From: JAHFUS01 sp035689115
Lineage (GTDB): Bacteria; Actinomycetota; Acidimicrobiia; Acidimicrobiales; GCA-2861595
DNA: 64,000 bases
Assembly (NCBI GenBank): GCA_035689115.1
Contig: DASSMA010000042.1
Coordinates: 1 to 64,000, forward strand
Reading direction: 5' to 3'
Under the pieces are notes generated by a model. The model was not told the DNA's origin. It was given only the letters and a program-made list of their open reading frames with translations, and did no database searches. A program made the translations under genes and the position numbers. Below, in pieces: positions 53,046 through 60,984 of this stretch. Each line of letters starts with the position of its first letter. The stretch's first letter is position 1.

Positions 53046-53590
53046 CGCCGGGCATGTGGTACGCGGCGCGGGCGGCCGGGATCGTGGCCTGGCTGCTGGT
53101 CACCGCCTCGGTGGTGTGGGGCCTGCTCCTGTCCACCCGCCTGACCACCGTGCGGCCGGCCCGGTGGATGCTCGACCTTCACCGGTTCCTCGGCGGTCTC
53201 GCCGTCACCTTCACCGCCGTGCACGTGGCCGCCCTGGTGGCCGACACCTACGTGCACTTCGGCGCCGCCGACGTCCTCCTTCCCTTCGCCTCGCGCTGGC
53301 GCCCCGGCGCGGTGGCCCTGGGCGTCGTCGGCATGTGGCTGCTGGCCGCCGTCGAGCTGACCTCGCTGCTCATGCGCCGCCTCCCGCGAAGGGCCTGGCG
53401 GGCCGTCCACATGAGCAGCTACGGGCTCTACGCGCTGGCGACCCTCCACGGGGTGACCGCCGGCAGCGACCTGCGCGGTCCCCTCGGCTCGGTGGGGGTC
53501 GAGGCCTCCGCCGCGGTGGTGCTGTTCCTGTCGCTGGTCCGGGTGCTCAGCCCCAAGCCGGCCCGCCGGCCGGCGGCCCGGACCGCCTGA
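53042..53590 (+). CDS. Ferric-reductase-like transmembrane protein
   Basis: A 182-residue membrane protein with about five helices and heme-ligand histidines spaced as in the ferric-reductase/MsrQ fold: MLDLHRFLGG, FTAVHVAAL, AVHMSSYG, ATLHGVTAG. It would pass electrons across the membrane through b-type heme. It is coupled to apbE (ATGA), so the flavin added by ApbE probably belongs to the same electron path. The usual FMN-binding-domain protein is not present. Ends two bases before the convergent phosphatase gene. Confidence 0.85.
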   Translation: MTPGMWYAARAAGIVAWLLVTASVVWGLLLSTRLTTVRPARWMLDLHRFLGGLAVTFTAVHVAALVADTYVHFGAADVLLPFASRWRPGAVALGVVGMWLLAAVELTSLLMRRLPRRAWRAVHMSSYGLYALATLHGVTAGSDLRGPLGSVGVEASAAVVLFLSLVRVLSPKPARRPAARTA

Positions 53591-53591
53591 A

Positions 53592-56336
53592 TCAGACGAC
53601 CGCGTCGGTGGCGGCGCGGTGACCGAAGTACGGCGCCGGGTCGCCCGGATCGCCGTCCAGCTCGAACCACACCACCTTGCCGGCGGCCGACGCGTGGGCG
53701 CCCCACCGCGACGCCAGCCGCTCCACCAGCATCAGGCCCCGCCCGGAGGGGGCCAGGTCGTCGGACGGACGGCGGACGGGGAGCCGCCGGGCGGTGTCGG
53801 CCACCTCGACGCGCAGCCCGGCGTCGGTGCGGCGCAGGAGCAGCTCCATGTCGCTGCCGGCGTGGACGATCACGTTGGCGGCCAGCTCGCTGACGAGGAG
53901 CACCGCCGGCTCGGTGAGCTGATGGAGGCCCCAGCCGGCGACCGTGGCCGCCACGAGGACCCGGGCCGCCCGGGCATTGTGGGGCTCGCCGGCCAGGCGC
54001 ACCGCCACCTCGCCGGCCGGCGGGCCGGCACTGCCGGCGTCGCCGAGCGGCGCGACCCGGACCGCCAGCACCGCCAGGTCGTCGCCGACCTCGTCCTCGG
54101 AGAACGACACCACCGCCGACTCCACCGCCTCGGCCAGTGCCGGGGCCCCGTCGCCTCCGGCGGCGGACAGGACGGCCGCCAGCCCGCTCTCCCCGAAGGC
54201 GTCGGCCTCCCGGCGCCGCTCCAGGACCCCGTCGGTGACGCACACCAGCACGTCGCCCTCGGCCAGCTCGGCGCGGGCGACCTCGGCCTCGGCGTCGGGC
54301 GACACACCGAGCAGGAAGCCGGCAACGCCCAGGGGCTCCACCCGCCCGTCGGCCCGGCGGACGAGCGAGGGAGGGTGGCCGCCCAGCGCCAGCTCGACGC
54401 TCGCCCCGCCGGCGTGCCTGGTGAGCACGGCGACCACCGCAGTGCAGAAGCGGGGCTCGTACACGTCGGGGGCACTGGCGGCGACGAGCACCTGGTTGAC
54501 GTGGGCCAGGATGGACGCCGGGTCGAGGGTGGTGACCACGGCGGACCGGATGGTGTGCCGGCACAGCGCCGCCCGCGACGCGGCGCCCACGCCGCGCCCG
54601 CACACGTCGCCCAGGGCCACCACGAAGCGGCGGGCGTCGACGCGGAAGACGTCGTAGAAGTCGCCGCCGACCTCGACGCCGGCGCCGGCGGCCACGTGGC
54701 GGGCGGCCAGCTCGATGCCCGGGATGTCGGGCATCCGCGGCGGGAGCAGGCTGGCCTGGAGGGTCTGGGCGATAGCCGTGCGCTCCTGGAAGAGCCGGCC
54801 GTTCTCGACGGCTACCGCCACCCTGCCGGCGACCTCGACCACCAGGCTCAGGCTGTCGTCGTCGAGCGGGCGCCCCACGTCGTTGACCACGGCGAGCAGG
54901 CCGAGGACACGGCGGCGGGCGACCAGCGGCACCACCGCCGCCGGCCCCAGGGCGTCGGCCGGGATGCCGCTGGAAACCCCTCCCTCGGCCAGCTGGCCGG
55001 CGAGGCTCGCGAACGTGCGCGCCGCACCGGACCGCACCGCCGCCGCCAGCTCGGGCCCGGCGACCCGGCAGAGCGAGCCGACGGCGTCGACCACCGCCGG
55101 TTCGTCGTGGTGGACGGCCACGGGCGCCAGGCCGTGGTCGCCGTCGAGGAACACCGCGCAGCCGTCGGCCAGCGCCGGGACGAGGAGGCGGACGACGTCG
55201 CCGAGCACCGGCTCGACGTCGAGCGACGCCCCCAGGGTGTCGGACACCTGGGCCAGCAGGGCGACGCGGGCGCGGGAGCGCTCGCGCTCGTCGAACAGGC
55301 GGGCTCGCTCCAGGGCGACCGCACAGCGGGCGGCCAGCTCGGCGAAGAAGGACTCGTCCTGGTCCGTGAGCACGATGGCGGCGTCGAACCCCACCACCAG
55401 GGCACCCAGCGGCTTGTCGCCGAGGGGGATCACCGCCATCGCGTCGCTTCCGATGACCGGCGTCCGTGCAAACGCCGGCCAGCGCTTGCGCAGGTCGGCG
55501 GGCGACCGGGTGAACACAGGGCGGCCGGTGCGCACCGCCTCGCTGGCCGGGAGGTCGGCGTCGAGGGGGAAGCGCCGCCAGTGCCGGAGCACCTCGTCGG
55601 GGTACCCGACCGAGTAGGCCACCTCGAGCTCGTCCCCGTGGACCAGGCACAGCGAGGCGGTCCGGCCGCCCAGCACCTCCTGGGCGGTGGTGAGCACCAC
55701 GTCGGCCACGTCGTCGGCCGACAGCGCCCGCGACAGCTCCGAGGTCACCCGCCCGAGCCTGGCCAGCCGGGCGACCGCCCGCTCCGCCTCCGCCTTCGCC
55801 TCCTGGAGGGCCGTCTCGCGGCGGAGGCGGTCGAGGGCGAGCGCCACGTGGCCGCCCAGGATCTCGGCGACGGCCAGCTCCGCCGCCCCGAACTGGTGGG
55901 GCTCGTCGTAATAGAGCATGAACTTCCCCACCACCCGCCGGCCGTGCAGCAGGGGCACGAAGGCGGCGGCGGCGATGCCCTCCTCGCGCAGCACGGGGAG
56001 GAGGCCGGCCAGGCTCGGGTCCGCCGCCACGTCGGGCACGGTGAGCGAGGTGGCGTCGACGTCGTCGGGGCCCCACGGCGTGTGGCCCTCGACGGCGACG
56101 CGGTAGCCGTCGGAGATGCCGCGCCAGGCCTTGAAGCGCATCACGCCGCCGGCGTCGAACAGCAGCAGCGACGCCCGGTCGACGCCCACCGTGGAGACCA
56201 TCAGGGAGACGGCCTCGTCGTACAGCTCCTCCAGCGACACGGCGCGGTGCAGGGAGACCGTGAGGCGGTGCACCGCCCGCAGCGGGGCGAGGGCGGCGTC
56301 TGGTGCCGTGGCCGGCAGGAGCCCCTCGGTGCTCAA
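53592..56336 (-). CDS. GAF-SpoIIE phosphatase with anti-sigma-type ATPase domain
   Basis: A 914-residue cytosolic regulator: three GAF sensor domains (about 20-165, 185-335, 350-500), an RsbU/SpoIIE PP2C domain (HVAAGAGVEVGGDFYDVF, ALGDVCGRG, SDAEAE region, GDDLAVLAVRV) and a C-terminal HATPase of the RsbW type (SELAANVIVHAGSD, GRGLMLVERLA). Such a fusion can both dephosphorylate and phosphorylate an anti-sigma antagonist. TTG at 56336 follows GGGGAGGG by about six bases; a GTG at 56399 is the alternative. Confidence 0.9.
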   Translation of the reverse strand: MSTEGLLPATAPDAALAPLRAVHRLTVSLHRAVSLEELYDEAVSLMVSTVGVDRASLLLFDAGGVMRFKAWRGISDGYRVAVEGHTPWGPDDVDATSLTVPDVAADPSLAGLLPVLREEGIAAAAFVPLLHGRRVVGKFMLYYDEPHQFGAAELAVAEILGGHVALALDRLRRETALQEAKAEAERAVARLARLGRVTSELSRALSADDVADVVLTTAQEVLGGRTASLCLVHGDELEVAYSVGYPDEVLRHWRRFPLDADLPASEAVRTGRPVFTRSPADLRKRWPAFARTPVIGSDAMAVIPLGDKPLGALVVGFDAAIVLTDQDESFFAELAARCAVALERARLFDERERSRARVALLAQVSDTLGASLDVEPVLGDVVRLLVPALADGCAVFLDGDHGLAPVAVHHDEPAVVDAVGSLCRVAGPELAAAVRSGAARTFASLAGQLAEGGVSSGIPADALGPAAVVPLVARRRVLGLLAVVNDVGRPLDDDSLSLVVEVAGRVAVAVENGRLFQERTAIAQTLQASLLPPRMPDIPGIELAARHVAAGAGVEVGGDFYDVFRVDARRFVVALGDVCGRGVGAASRAALCRHTIRSAVVTTLDPASILAHVNQVLVAASAPDVYEPRFCTAVVAVLTRHAGGASVELALGGHPPSLVRRADGRVEPLGVAGFLLGVSPDAEAEVARAELAEGDVLVCVTDGVLERRREADAFGESGLAAVLSAAGGDGAPALAEAVESAVVSFSEDEVGDDLAVLAVRVAPLGDAGSAGPPAGEVAVRLAGEPHNARAARVLVAATVAGWGLHQLTEPAVLLVSELAANVIVHAGSDMELLLRRTDAGLRVEVADTARRLPVRRPSDDLAPSGRGLMLVERLASRWGAHASAAGKVVWFELDGDPGDPAPYFGHRAATDAVV

Positions 56337-56427
56337 TCTCGCCCTCCCCTGGTGTGCGCCGCCGGGAGCGGCCACGGCATTCTCCCGCGCCGGCGACACC
56401 TATGTCGAGTTCCGTGGCGGCGCGCAA

Positions 56428-56452
56428 CGGCCCGCTCCGGCGGAGCGGGCCG
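56428..56452. terminator. Hairpin terminator after membrane-protein gene
   Basis: CGGCCCGCTCC and GGAGCGGGCCG form an 11-bp perfect stem with a GGC loop, 25 bases after the stop of the gene at 56477. It should end the minus-strand operon ahead of the phosphatase gene. Confidence 0.7.
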
Positions 56453-56476
56453 CGACCCGTGAAGGGCGAAGTCGGA

Positions 56477-56980
56477 TCAGGCGCTCAGGATCTCCTCGCG
56501 GCTCGGCGCGTGGCTCGGCACGCCGAGGGTGCGGTGGCAGGAGATCACGTAGACCATCGCCACAGCGATCATGAAGTTCGGCGCCCGCTCGACCCAGTCC
56601 CACACCTCGGGATACCAGGTGCTGGCCGACGTGACGCGGGAGAGAGCGGTGAGGAAGCCCCAGGCCGCACCCCATCCGAACACCACCATGGCGAACGGCG
56701 AATAGGCGAGGCGGTACAGGCGGCCCCGCTCGCGCCAGGCGCCGATGATGAGGACGCCCATGACCAGGGCGACGACGATGTCGAAGAGGCCGATGCCCTT
56801 CACCCAGTTCTCGCCCGTGCCGGCCGACATGGTGATGCCCACCTTGTCGAGCGTGCCGGTCAGCAGCTTGACGAACGTGTCCTTCCCACGGACGGCCCAC
56901 ATGGCGTGGCCGAAGAACGTCAGTGCGGCCCCGAGGCCGAGAATGACGTACAGCACCTTGTGTTCGCGGATCCTGCTCAT
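56477..56980 (-). CDS. Four-helix membrane protein, unknown
   Basis: A 167-residue membrane protein with about four helices, including VLYVILGLGAALTFFGHAMW and IVVALVMGVLIIGAW. The start and helix layout recall DoxX-like small redox-linked membrane proteins, but no signature is decisive. GGAAGGG precedes the ATG. A weak DosR-box-like site lies 77 bases upstream. It follows the thioredoxin-like gene after 117 bases. Confidence 0.75.
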   Translation of the reverse strand: MSRIREHKVLYVILGLGAALTFFGHAMWAVRGKDTFVKLLTGTLDKVGITMSAGTGENWVKGIGLFDIVVALVMGVLIIGAWRERGRLYRLAYSPFAMVVFGWGAAWGFLTALSRVTSASTWYPEVWDWVERAPNFMIAVAMVYVISCHRTLGVPSHAPSREEILSA

Positions 56981-57056
56981 GATCGTGCCCTTCCTTTGCG
57001 TTGGCTAGAAGGCTTGGAGCCCGCTGTCATCTCGGCCGGCGGGCAGGCGCGGCGCA

Positions 57057-57070
57057 GGGCCCAACGACCC
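57057..57070 (-). promoter_or_regulatory. DosR-box-like site (weak)
   Basis: Minus strand GGGTCGTTGGGCCC, four mismatches to the consensus; upstream of the 167-residue membrane-protein gene. Confidence 0.25.
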
Positions 57071-57097
57071 GAACCGGTGGGGGCCTTCGGCGTGAAC

Positions 57098-57739
57098 TCA
57101 GCCGTGTGCTGCAGCGACCAGGGCGTCGAACTGGCCCCTGTCCAGCTCGCCACTGGCCCGGGCGGCGACCGTGCCGTCCGGGCGGACGGCGACGAAGTAC
57201 GGGAAGCCGGTGAGTCCCCAGGCGTCGGCTGCCGTGCCGGACTTGTCGTCGGCGACGGTGGGAACGGTCCAGCCCTCGCGCTCCAGCCACGACGACGGCG
57301 GGTAGTTCGGCGCGTCGGCGTTCACGCCGGTCGACACCGCGTACAAATCGACGCCCTGGCCGGCGCCGGCCGCCGTCCACTGCACGACCCGAGGGACCTC
57401 GGCCCGGCAGTGCGGGCACCAGTGGGCCACGAACATGACGAGCTTGGCCCTGCCGTCGTTCAAGATGCTCACGGGCTGGCCGTCGGAGGAGGCGCCCGAG
57501 ATGGCGGGCGCCGGTCGACCCACGGCCGGATCCGGCCTGGCGCCGTCGTCGGGGGCCAGCGCCTGGCCGTCGACCGTCACCGGGCGGGTTTCGGACACCC
57601 CCTCCGCCGGTCCGCCGTCGCGGCCGCCGCCACCTCCGAGCGCGGCCACGAGGGCGACGACGAGGGCGAGCGCCACGAGCACGCCGAAGCCGATCGCCAG
57701 CACGGGGAACGGCCGGCGGGTGGTCTGGGGCTTGGTCAT
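57098..57739 (-). CDS. TlpA/thioredoxin-like membrane-anchored protein
   Basis: A 213-residue protein with an N-terminal membrane anchor (about 12-34), a linker, and a thioredoxin fold with VMFVAHWCPHCRAEVPRVV (Cys108-Pro-His-Cys111) and cis-proline LTGFPYF. It acts outside the membrane on thiols of secreted proteins. CPHC, as in DsbA, suggests an oxidase, fitting its coupling (ATGA) to the DsbB-like gene. Confidence 0.9.
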   Translation of the reverse strand: MTKPQTTRRPFPVLAIGFGVLVALALVVALVAALGGGGGRDGGPAEGVSETRPVTVDGQALAPDDGARPDPAVGRPAPAISGASSDGQPVSILNDGRAKLVMFVAHWCPHCRAEVPRVVQWTAAGAGQGVDLYAVSTGVNADAPNYPPSSWLEREGWTVPTVADDKSGTAADAWGLTGFPYFVAVRPDGTVAARASGELDRGQFDALVAAAHG

Positions 57740-58332
57740 CGGACCTCCTCGAGGACGGTGTCGGGCTCCTCCTCGTACCGTGCGGCCCGGCGCTCGCCGG
57801 CGCCGGCGACGAGCAGCAGGACCGTGATGAGGGCGAACGCCGACCAGGCCATGGACGGGATGGTGAGGTACCCGAACCGCCGGACCCAGATCAGGGTGCA
57901 CGGGTTGGCGGCCTCGCACACGCTCGTCTCGAGCGAGGGGAAGTGCTCGAGCAGCACGTGGTAGGTGGAGATCAGGCCGCCGACGACGGTCAGCGGCAGG
58001 GCGTAGTACCGGACCTTGGGGTCGCGGCGCCACACCGCCACGGCGAGGATCGGCACCAGCGGGTACATGGCGATGCGCTGGTACCAGCACAGCCGGCACG
58101 GGAGGAAGTGCGACACCTCGGAGAAGTACAGGCTGCCGGCGGTGGCGATGAGGGCGACGCACAACGCCAGCTGGACGGCCACCGGGGAGAAGCCGTCGAC
58201 GAGCACCCCGCGTGCGGCCACCACTCGCGGGTTGCGGCGGAAGCAGGCCCACACGACGAGGGCGACCAGCACCGCCCCCTCGGCGATGACTGCCAGCATG
58301 GCGAGGAAGAGCGTGACGTTCTCGGTCCCCAC
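57736..58332 (-). CDS. dsbB: DsbB-like disulfide bond formation protein
   Basis: A 198-residue membrane protein with about five helices, a CRLC pair (Cys79, Cys82) and a second outside pair (Cys139, Cys145), as in DsbB, which reoxidises DsbA-type proteins with quinone. YQRIAMYPL is the quinone-site motif of the family. The GTG at 58332 has no ribosome site. A weak DosR-box-like site lies at 58369-58382 upstream. It pairs with the TlpA-like gene. Confidence 0.92.
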   Translation of the reverse strand: MGTENVTLFLAMLAVIAEGAVLVALVVWACFRRNPRVVAARGVLVDGFSPVAVQLALCVALIATAGSLYFSEVSHFLPCRLCWYQRIAMYPLVPILAVAVWRRDPKVRYYALPLTVVGGLISTYHVLLEHFPSLETSVCEAANPCTLIWVRRFGYLTIPSMAWSAFALITVLLLVAGAGERRAARYEEEPDTVLEEVR

Positions 58333-58368
58333 GACCCCAAGTCAACGACCGGGGGGCCGGGGCTCCCA

Positions 58369-58382
58369 GGGCCGAACTACCC
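58369..58382 (-). promoter_or_regulatory. DosR-box-like site (weak)
   Basis: Minus strand GGGTAGTTCGGCCC: second half (TTCGGCCC) is exact, first half differs. It lies 37 bases upstream of the dsbB-like gene. Confidence 0.35.
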
Positions 58383-58407
58383 GCCCTCGGGGAAAGAGGT
58401 CACCTCG

Positions 58408-58776
58408 TCACGAGGCTTTGGCCTCCGGCAGGGGCACGGCGGCGGAGAACTCCTTGAATGCGGCCCACGCCAGCGGCCCGTAGGTCGACGCGGTGCCCCC
58501 GTCCATGAGCAGCGCCACGCCGAGCATCTCGGCCACCTCCTGCTCGGTGGCGCCGAGATGGGCGGCCGCCCTGGCGTGGTAGCCGATGCAGCCCTCGCAC
58601 TCCTTCACGACGGCGACCAGCAGGGCCATCAGCTCCTTCACCTTGGCCGGCAGCACCCCGTCGGCCACCGCCGACCTGTGCAGCTGGGCGAAGCCGGCCC
58701 ACGTCTCGGGAATGGCCCTGCTCAGCGACCGGGTCGGCTCCTTCAGGTCGTCGAGCACCTCGTGGAAGTGTCCCAT
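58408..58776 (-). CDS. AhpD-like carboxymuconolactone decarboxylase-family protein
   Basis: A 122-residue member of the AhpD/CMD family with KECEGCIGYHARAA (Cys60, Cys63, His67), the CxxC...H peroxidase-type active site. It probably handles peroxide or thiol redox and not decarboxylation. ATG at 58776 is preferred because GAGG lies seven bases upstream; GTG at 58788, which overlaps the previous stop as GTGA, is an alternative. Last gene of the sulfur/redox block. Confidence 0.88.
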   Translation of the reverse strand: MGHFHEVLDDLKEPTRSLSRAIPETWAGFAQLHRSAVADGVLPAKVKELMALLVAVVKECEGCIGYHARAAAHLGATEQEVAEMLGVALLMDGGTASTYGPLAWAAFKEFSAAVPLPEAKAS

Positions 58777-58784
58777 GGCATGCC

Positions 58785-59252
58785 TCACGTGAAGATGATC
58801 TGGCCGCCGGCGGCCAGCGCGTAGAACTCGCCGACGGTGATGATGTCCTGGACCTGGGGGATGAAGTCGTTCTTCTCGAGACCGAACAGGTCGACCGACG
58901 CCTTGCAGGCGTAGAGGCCGGCGCCGGTGTCGGCGATCATCTCCACGAACTCGGGGATCGAAGGGATGTCGAGGCCCTCCATCTTCTTGTTCATGTAGTG
59001 CGTCATCACCGAGGAGACACCGGGCAGGCCGCCGACCAGGGTGGCGAAGTGCAGCCCCGGGTTGCCGACCGTGGCGAGCTTGATGTGCTCGTGGCGCTCC
59101 TTGTGGATGGCGTCCAGGCCGAAGAAGGTGAAGAACAGGTTCGCCGCCATCCCCTCCGCCCGCGCCCCGTTGGCCATGATGAGACCGGGGTACACGCCTT
59201 CCAGCGAGCCCCTGGAGATGATGATCGAGACCTTCTCGATGGCGTCGGACAC
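58785..59252 (-). CDS. DsrE-family protein
   Basis: A 155-residue DsrE/DsrF/DrsH-like protein: IIISRGSLEGVYPGLIMANGARAEGMAANLFFTFFGL, in part, then MEGLDIPSIPEFVEM and AGLYACKASVDLFG with a conserved cysteine. Relatives carry sulfane sulfur between enzymes and often neighbour sulfide:quinone reductases, as here. GTG at 59252 follows AGGAG by five bases. It is 11 bases downstream of the TusE/DsrC gene. Confidence 0.9.
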   Translation of the reverse strand: MSDAIEKVSIIISRGSLEGVYPGLIMANGARAEGMAANLFFTFFGLDAIHKERHEHIKLATVGNPGLHFATLVGGLPGVSSVMTHYMNKKMEGLDIPSIPEFVEMIADTGAGLYACKASVDLFGLEKNDFIPQVQDIITVGEFYALAAGGQIIFT

Positions 59253-59263
59253 TGCAACTCCTC

Positions 59264-59581
59264 TCAAATGCACCCGCGCGGCTTGGGGATGCCGGCGATG
59301 CGGGCGGCCACCTTCGCCGGGCCCTTGGGGAACAGCTGGTAGAGCTCCTTCACGCTGACGCCGGAGGTCTTGCCGAGCACTCGCACGGTCGGACCGGTGC
59401 CCTTGGCGAGGTACTCGGAGCGCATGAAGCGGATGACCGTCCAGTGGGCGTCGGTCAGGGGGTCGATGCCCTCCCGGCGGGCCAGTTCCGGCACCATCGC
59501 CTCCGTCCACTGCTCCGGGTGGGCGAAGAAGCCCTCGCCGTCGAGCTCCACGTCGGTGGTCGCGATCGTGAGGATCGACAT
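59264..59581 (-). CDS. TusE/DsrC-family sulfur carrier
   Basis: A 105-residue DsrC/TusE-like protein: LDGEGFFAHPEQWTEAMVPELARREGI, in part, TDAHWTVIRFMRSEY and the C-terminal arm ending RGCI, with the penultimate Cys104 that carries sulfur. The second DsrC cysteine is absent, so it resembles the TusE/RspA type rather than true DsrC. No dissimilatory sulfite reductase gene is in the window. GGGAG precedes the ATG. Confidence 0.92.
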   Translation of the reverse strand: MSILTIATTDVELDGEGFFAHPEQWTEAMVPELARREGIDPLTDAHWTVIRFMRSEYLAKGTGPTVRVLGKTSGVSVKELYQLFPKGPAKVAARIAGIPKPRGCI

Positions 59582-59585
59582 CGTG

Positions 59586-60839
59586 TCACTCCCTTCCGCC
59601 GCCGGCGGCGGCGTTCTTGCCTGCGGTCGGCATGGCCGACCCGATCCCCGGGATCTCCCGCCCGGCCAGCAGGTTGTGCCAGTAGAACCACTGGAAGGCG
59701 CGCTTGCCGAGGTGGTTCAGCCGCGACTCCTTCAGCAGCGGCAGGCCGAGCGACGCCGGGAAGTGGCCGGGCAGCGGCTCGGTGTCGTAGTTGAAGTCGA
59801 TGAGCAGCGCCTTGTTGAAACCTGTCTCGATGAAGCAGTTGGCGTGGCCGTCGAAGCGGGCCTCCAGCGGCTCGCCGGCGAGGAAGCGCCGGACGTTGCC
59901 GATCAGGGTCTCGCCCTCGAAGTGCGTCACCGAGCCGGCCTTGGAGGCGGGCACGTTGGCGGCGTCGCCGATCACGAAGATCTCGGGGGCCGCCTTCGAC
60001 TGGAGCGTGTGCTCGTCGGTGGGCACGAAGTGCAGCTCGTCGCCGAGCCCGGGCGAGCGGCCGACGTAGGGGGCGCCGCCGTGCACTGGCACGACGACCG
60101 CAAGGTCGAAGTCGAGCTGCCGGCCGTCGTAGGAGGTGATGCGCCCGGCCGCCCCGTCGACCTCGCCGGCATTGAACTCGGTCACCAACTCGACGTGCTT
60201 GTCGGCCAGCATGCCGCCCAGGTGGCCGGCGGCCACGGGCTTGGTGAAGGCGGCGTCGAGCGGCGTGGCGTACACGAGCTCGACCCGGTCCCGGATCCCC
60301 CGCTGCGCGAAGTACCAGTCGGCGAGGAAGCAGAACTCCAGCGGGGCCACCGGGCACTTGATGGGCATGTCGACGATGTCGACCACGATCCGGCCGCCGT
60401 CGAAGGTGGCCAGGGCGGCGCCCAGCGCCGCCGCGCCCTCGGGGGTGTAGAAGGTGAACACCTTGTCCATCCACCCCGGGCCGGTGAGGCCCTCGGTCTC
60501 CTCCGGCACCAGGACGGCGCCGGTGGCCACGACGAGGACGTCGTAGTCCAGAGCCGCGCCGTCGACCAGGTGCACCTGCCGGGACCCGATGTCCACCCGC
60601 TCGATCGCCGATTGGCGGAACGCGACCCCGTCGTGCAACTGGCGGTGCCGCGGCCGCACGATGTCGGCCGTCTGGGTCATTCCGAACGGGACGAACAGCA
60701 GGCCCGGCTGGTACACGTGGCGGTCGTCCTGGTCGACGACCGTGATCGCCACCTCGCGCTCCGGGAACAGCTTGCGGAGGCGGTTGGCGGCGAGGGTCCC
60801 GCCGGTGCCCGCACCGAGGATGACGATGCGCGTGCTCAC
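59586..60839 (-). CDS. Sulfide:quinone oxidoreductase-like flavoprotein
   Basis: A 417-residue FAD enzyme of the SQR/NDH-2 superfamily: Rossmann motif RIVILGAGTGGTLAANRL, second dinucleotide motif region, FVIGDAANVPASKAG for flavin binding, and KCPVAPLEFCF whose cysteine matches the active-site one in SQRs. It probably oxidises sulfide or a persulfide and reduces quinone at the membrane surface. It leads SQR-TusE-DsrE-AhpD on the minus strand. A palindromic DosR-box-like site lies 36 bases upstream. Confidence 0.88.
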   Translation of the reverse strand: MSTRIVILGAGTGGTLAANRLRKLFPEREVAITVVDQDDRHVYQPGLLFVPFGMTQTADIVRPRHRQLHDGVAFRQSAIERVDIGSRQVHLVDGAALDYDVLVVATGAVLVPEETEGLTGPGWMDKVFTFYTPEGAAALGAALATFDGGRIVVDIVDMPIKCPVAPLEFCFLADWYFAQRGIRDRVELVYATPLDAAFTKPVAAGHLGGMLADKHVELVTEFNAGEVDGAAGRITSYDGRQLDFDLAVVVPVHGGAPYVGRSPGLGDELHFVPTDEHTLQSKAAPEIFVIGDAANVPASKAGSVTHFEGETLIGNVRRFLAGEPLEARFDGHANCFIETGFNKALLIDFNYDTEPLPGHFPASLGLPLLKESRLNHLGKRAFQWFYWHNLLAGREIPGIGSAMPTAGKNAAAGGGRE

Positions 60840-60874
60840 CGCGCCAGGGAATCTCCTCCAGGAGGGTGCACACA

Positions 60875-60888
60875 GGGACGAAGGTCCC
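60875..60888. promoter_or_regulatory. DosR-box-like palindrome
   Basis: GGGACGAAGGTCCC (minus strand GGGACCTTCGTCCC), one mismatch to the consensus and almost a perfect palindrome, like the canonical GGGACT...AGTCCC. It precedes the SQR-like gene. Confidence 0.65.
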
Positions 60889-60984
60889 GTTTCCGCGCTT
60901 CGACCGTCACACCTCCTGTCGGCCCCTGCTCCGGCCAGGAAATTCACCCCACCCCTCGCCGGCGCCTCGGCCATCATTCGGAGC

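Noticed and set aside
59264..59581. True DsrC of dissimilatory sulfite reduction
   Set aside because: Only the penultimate Cys is present in the C-terminal arm, and no dsrAB or dsrMKJOP genes are seen.
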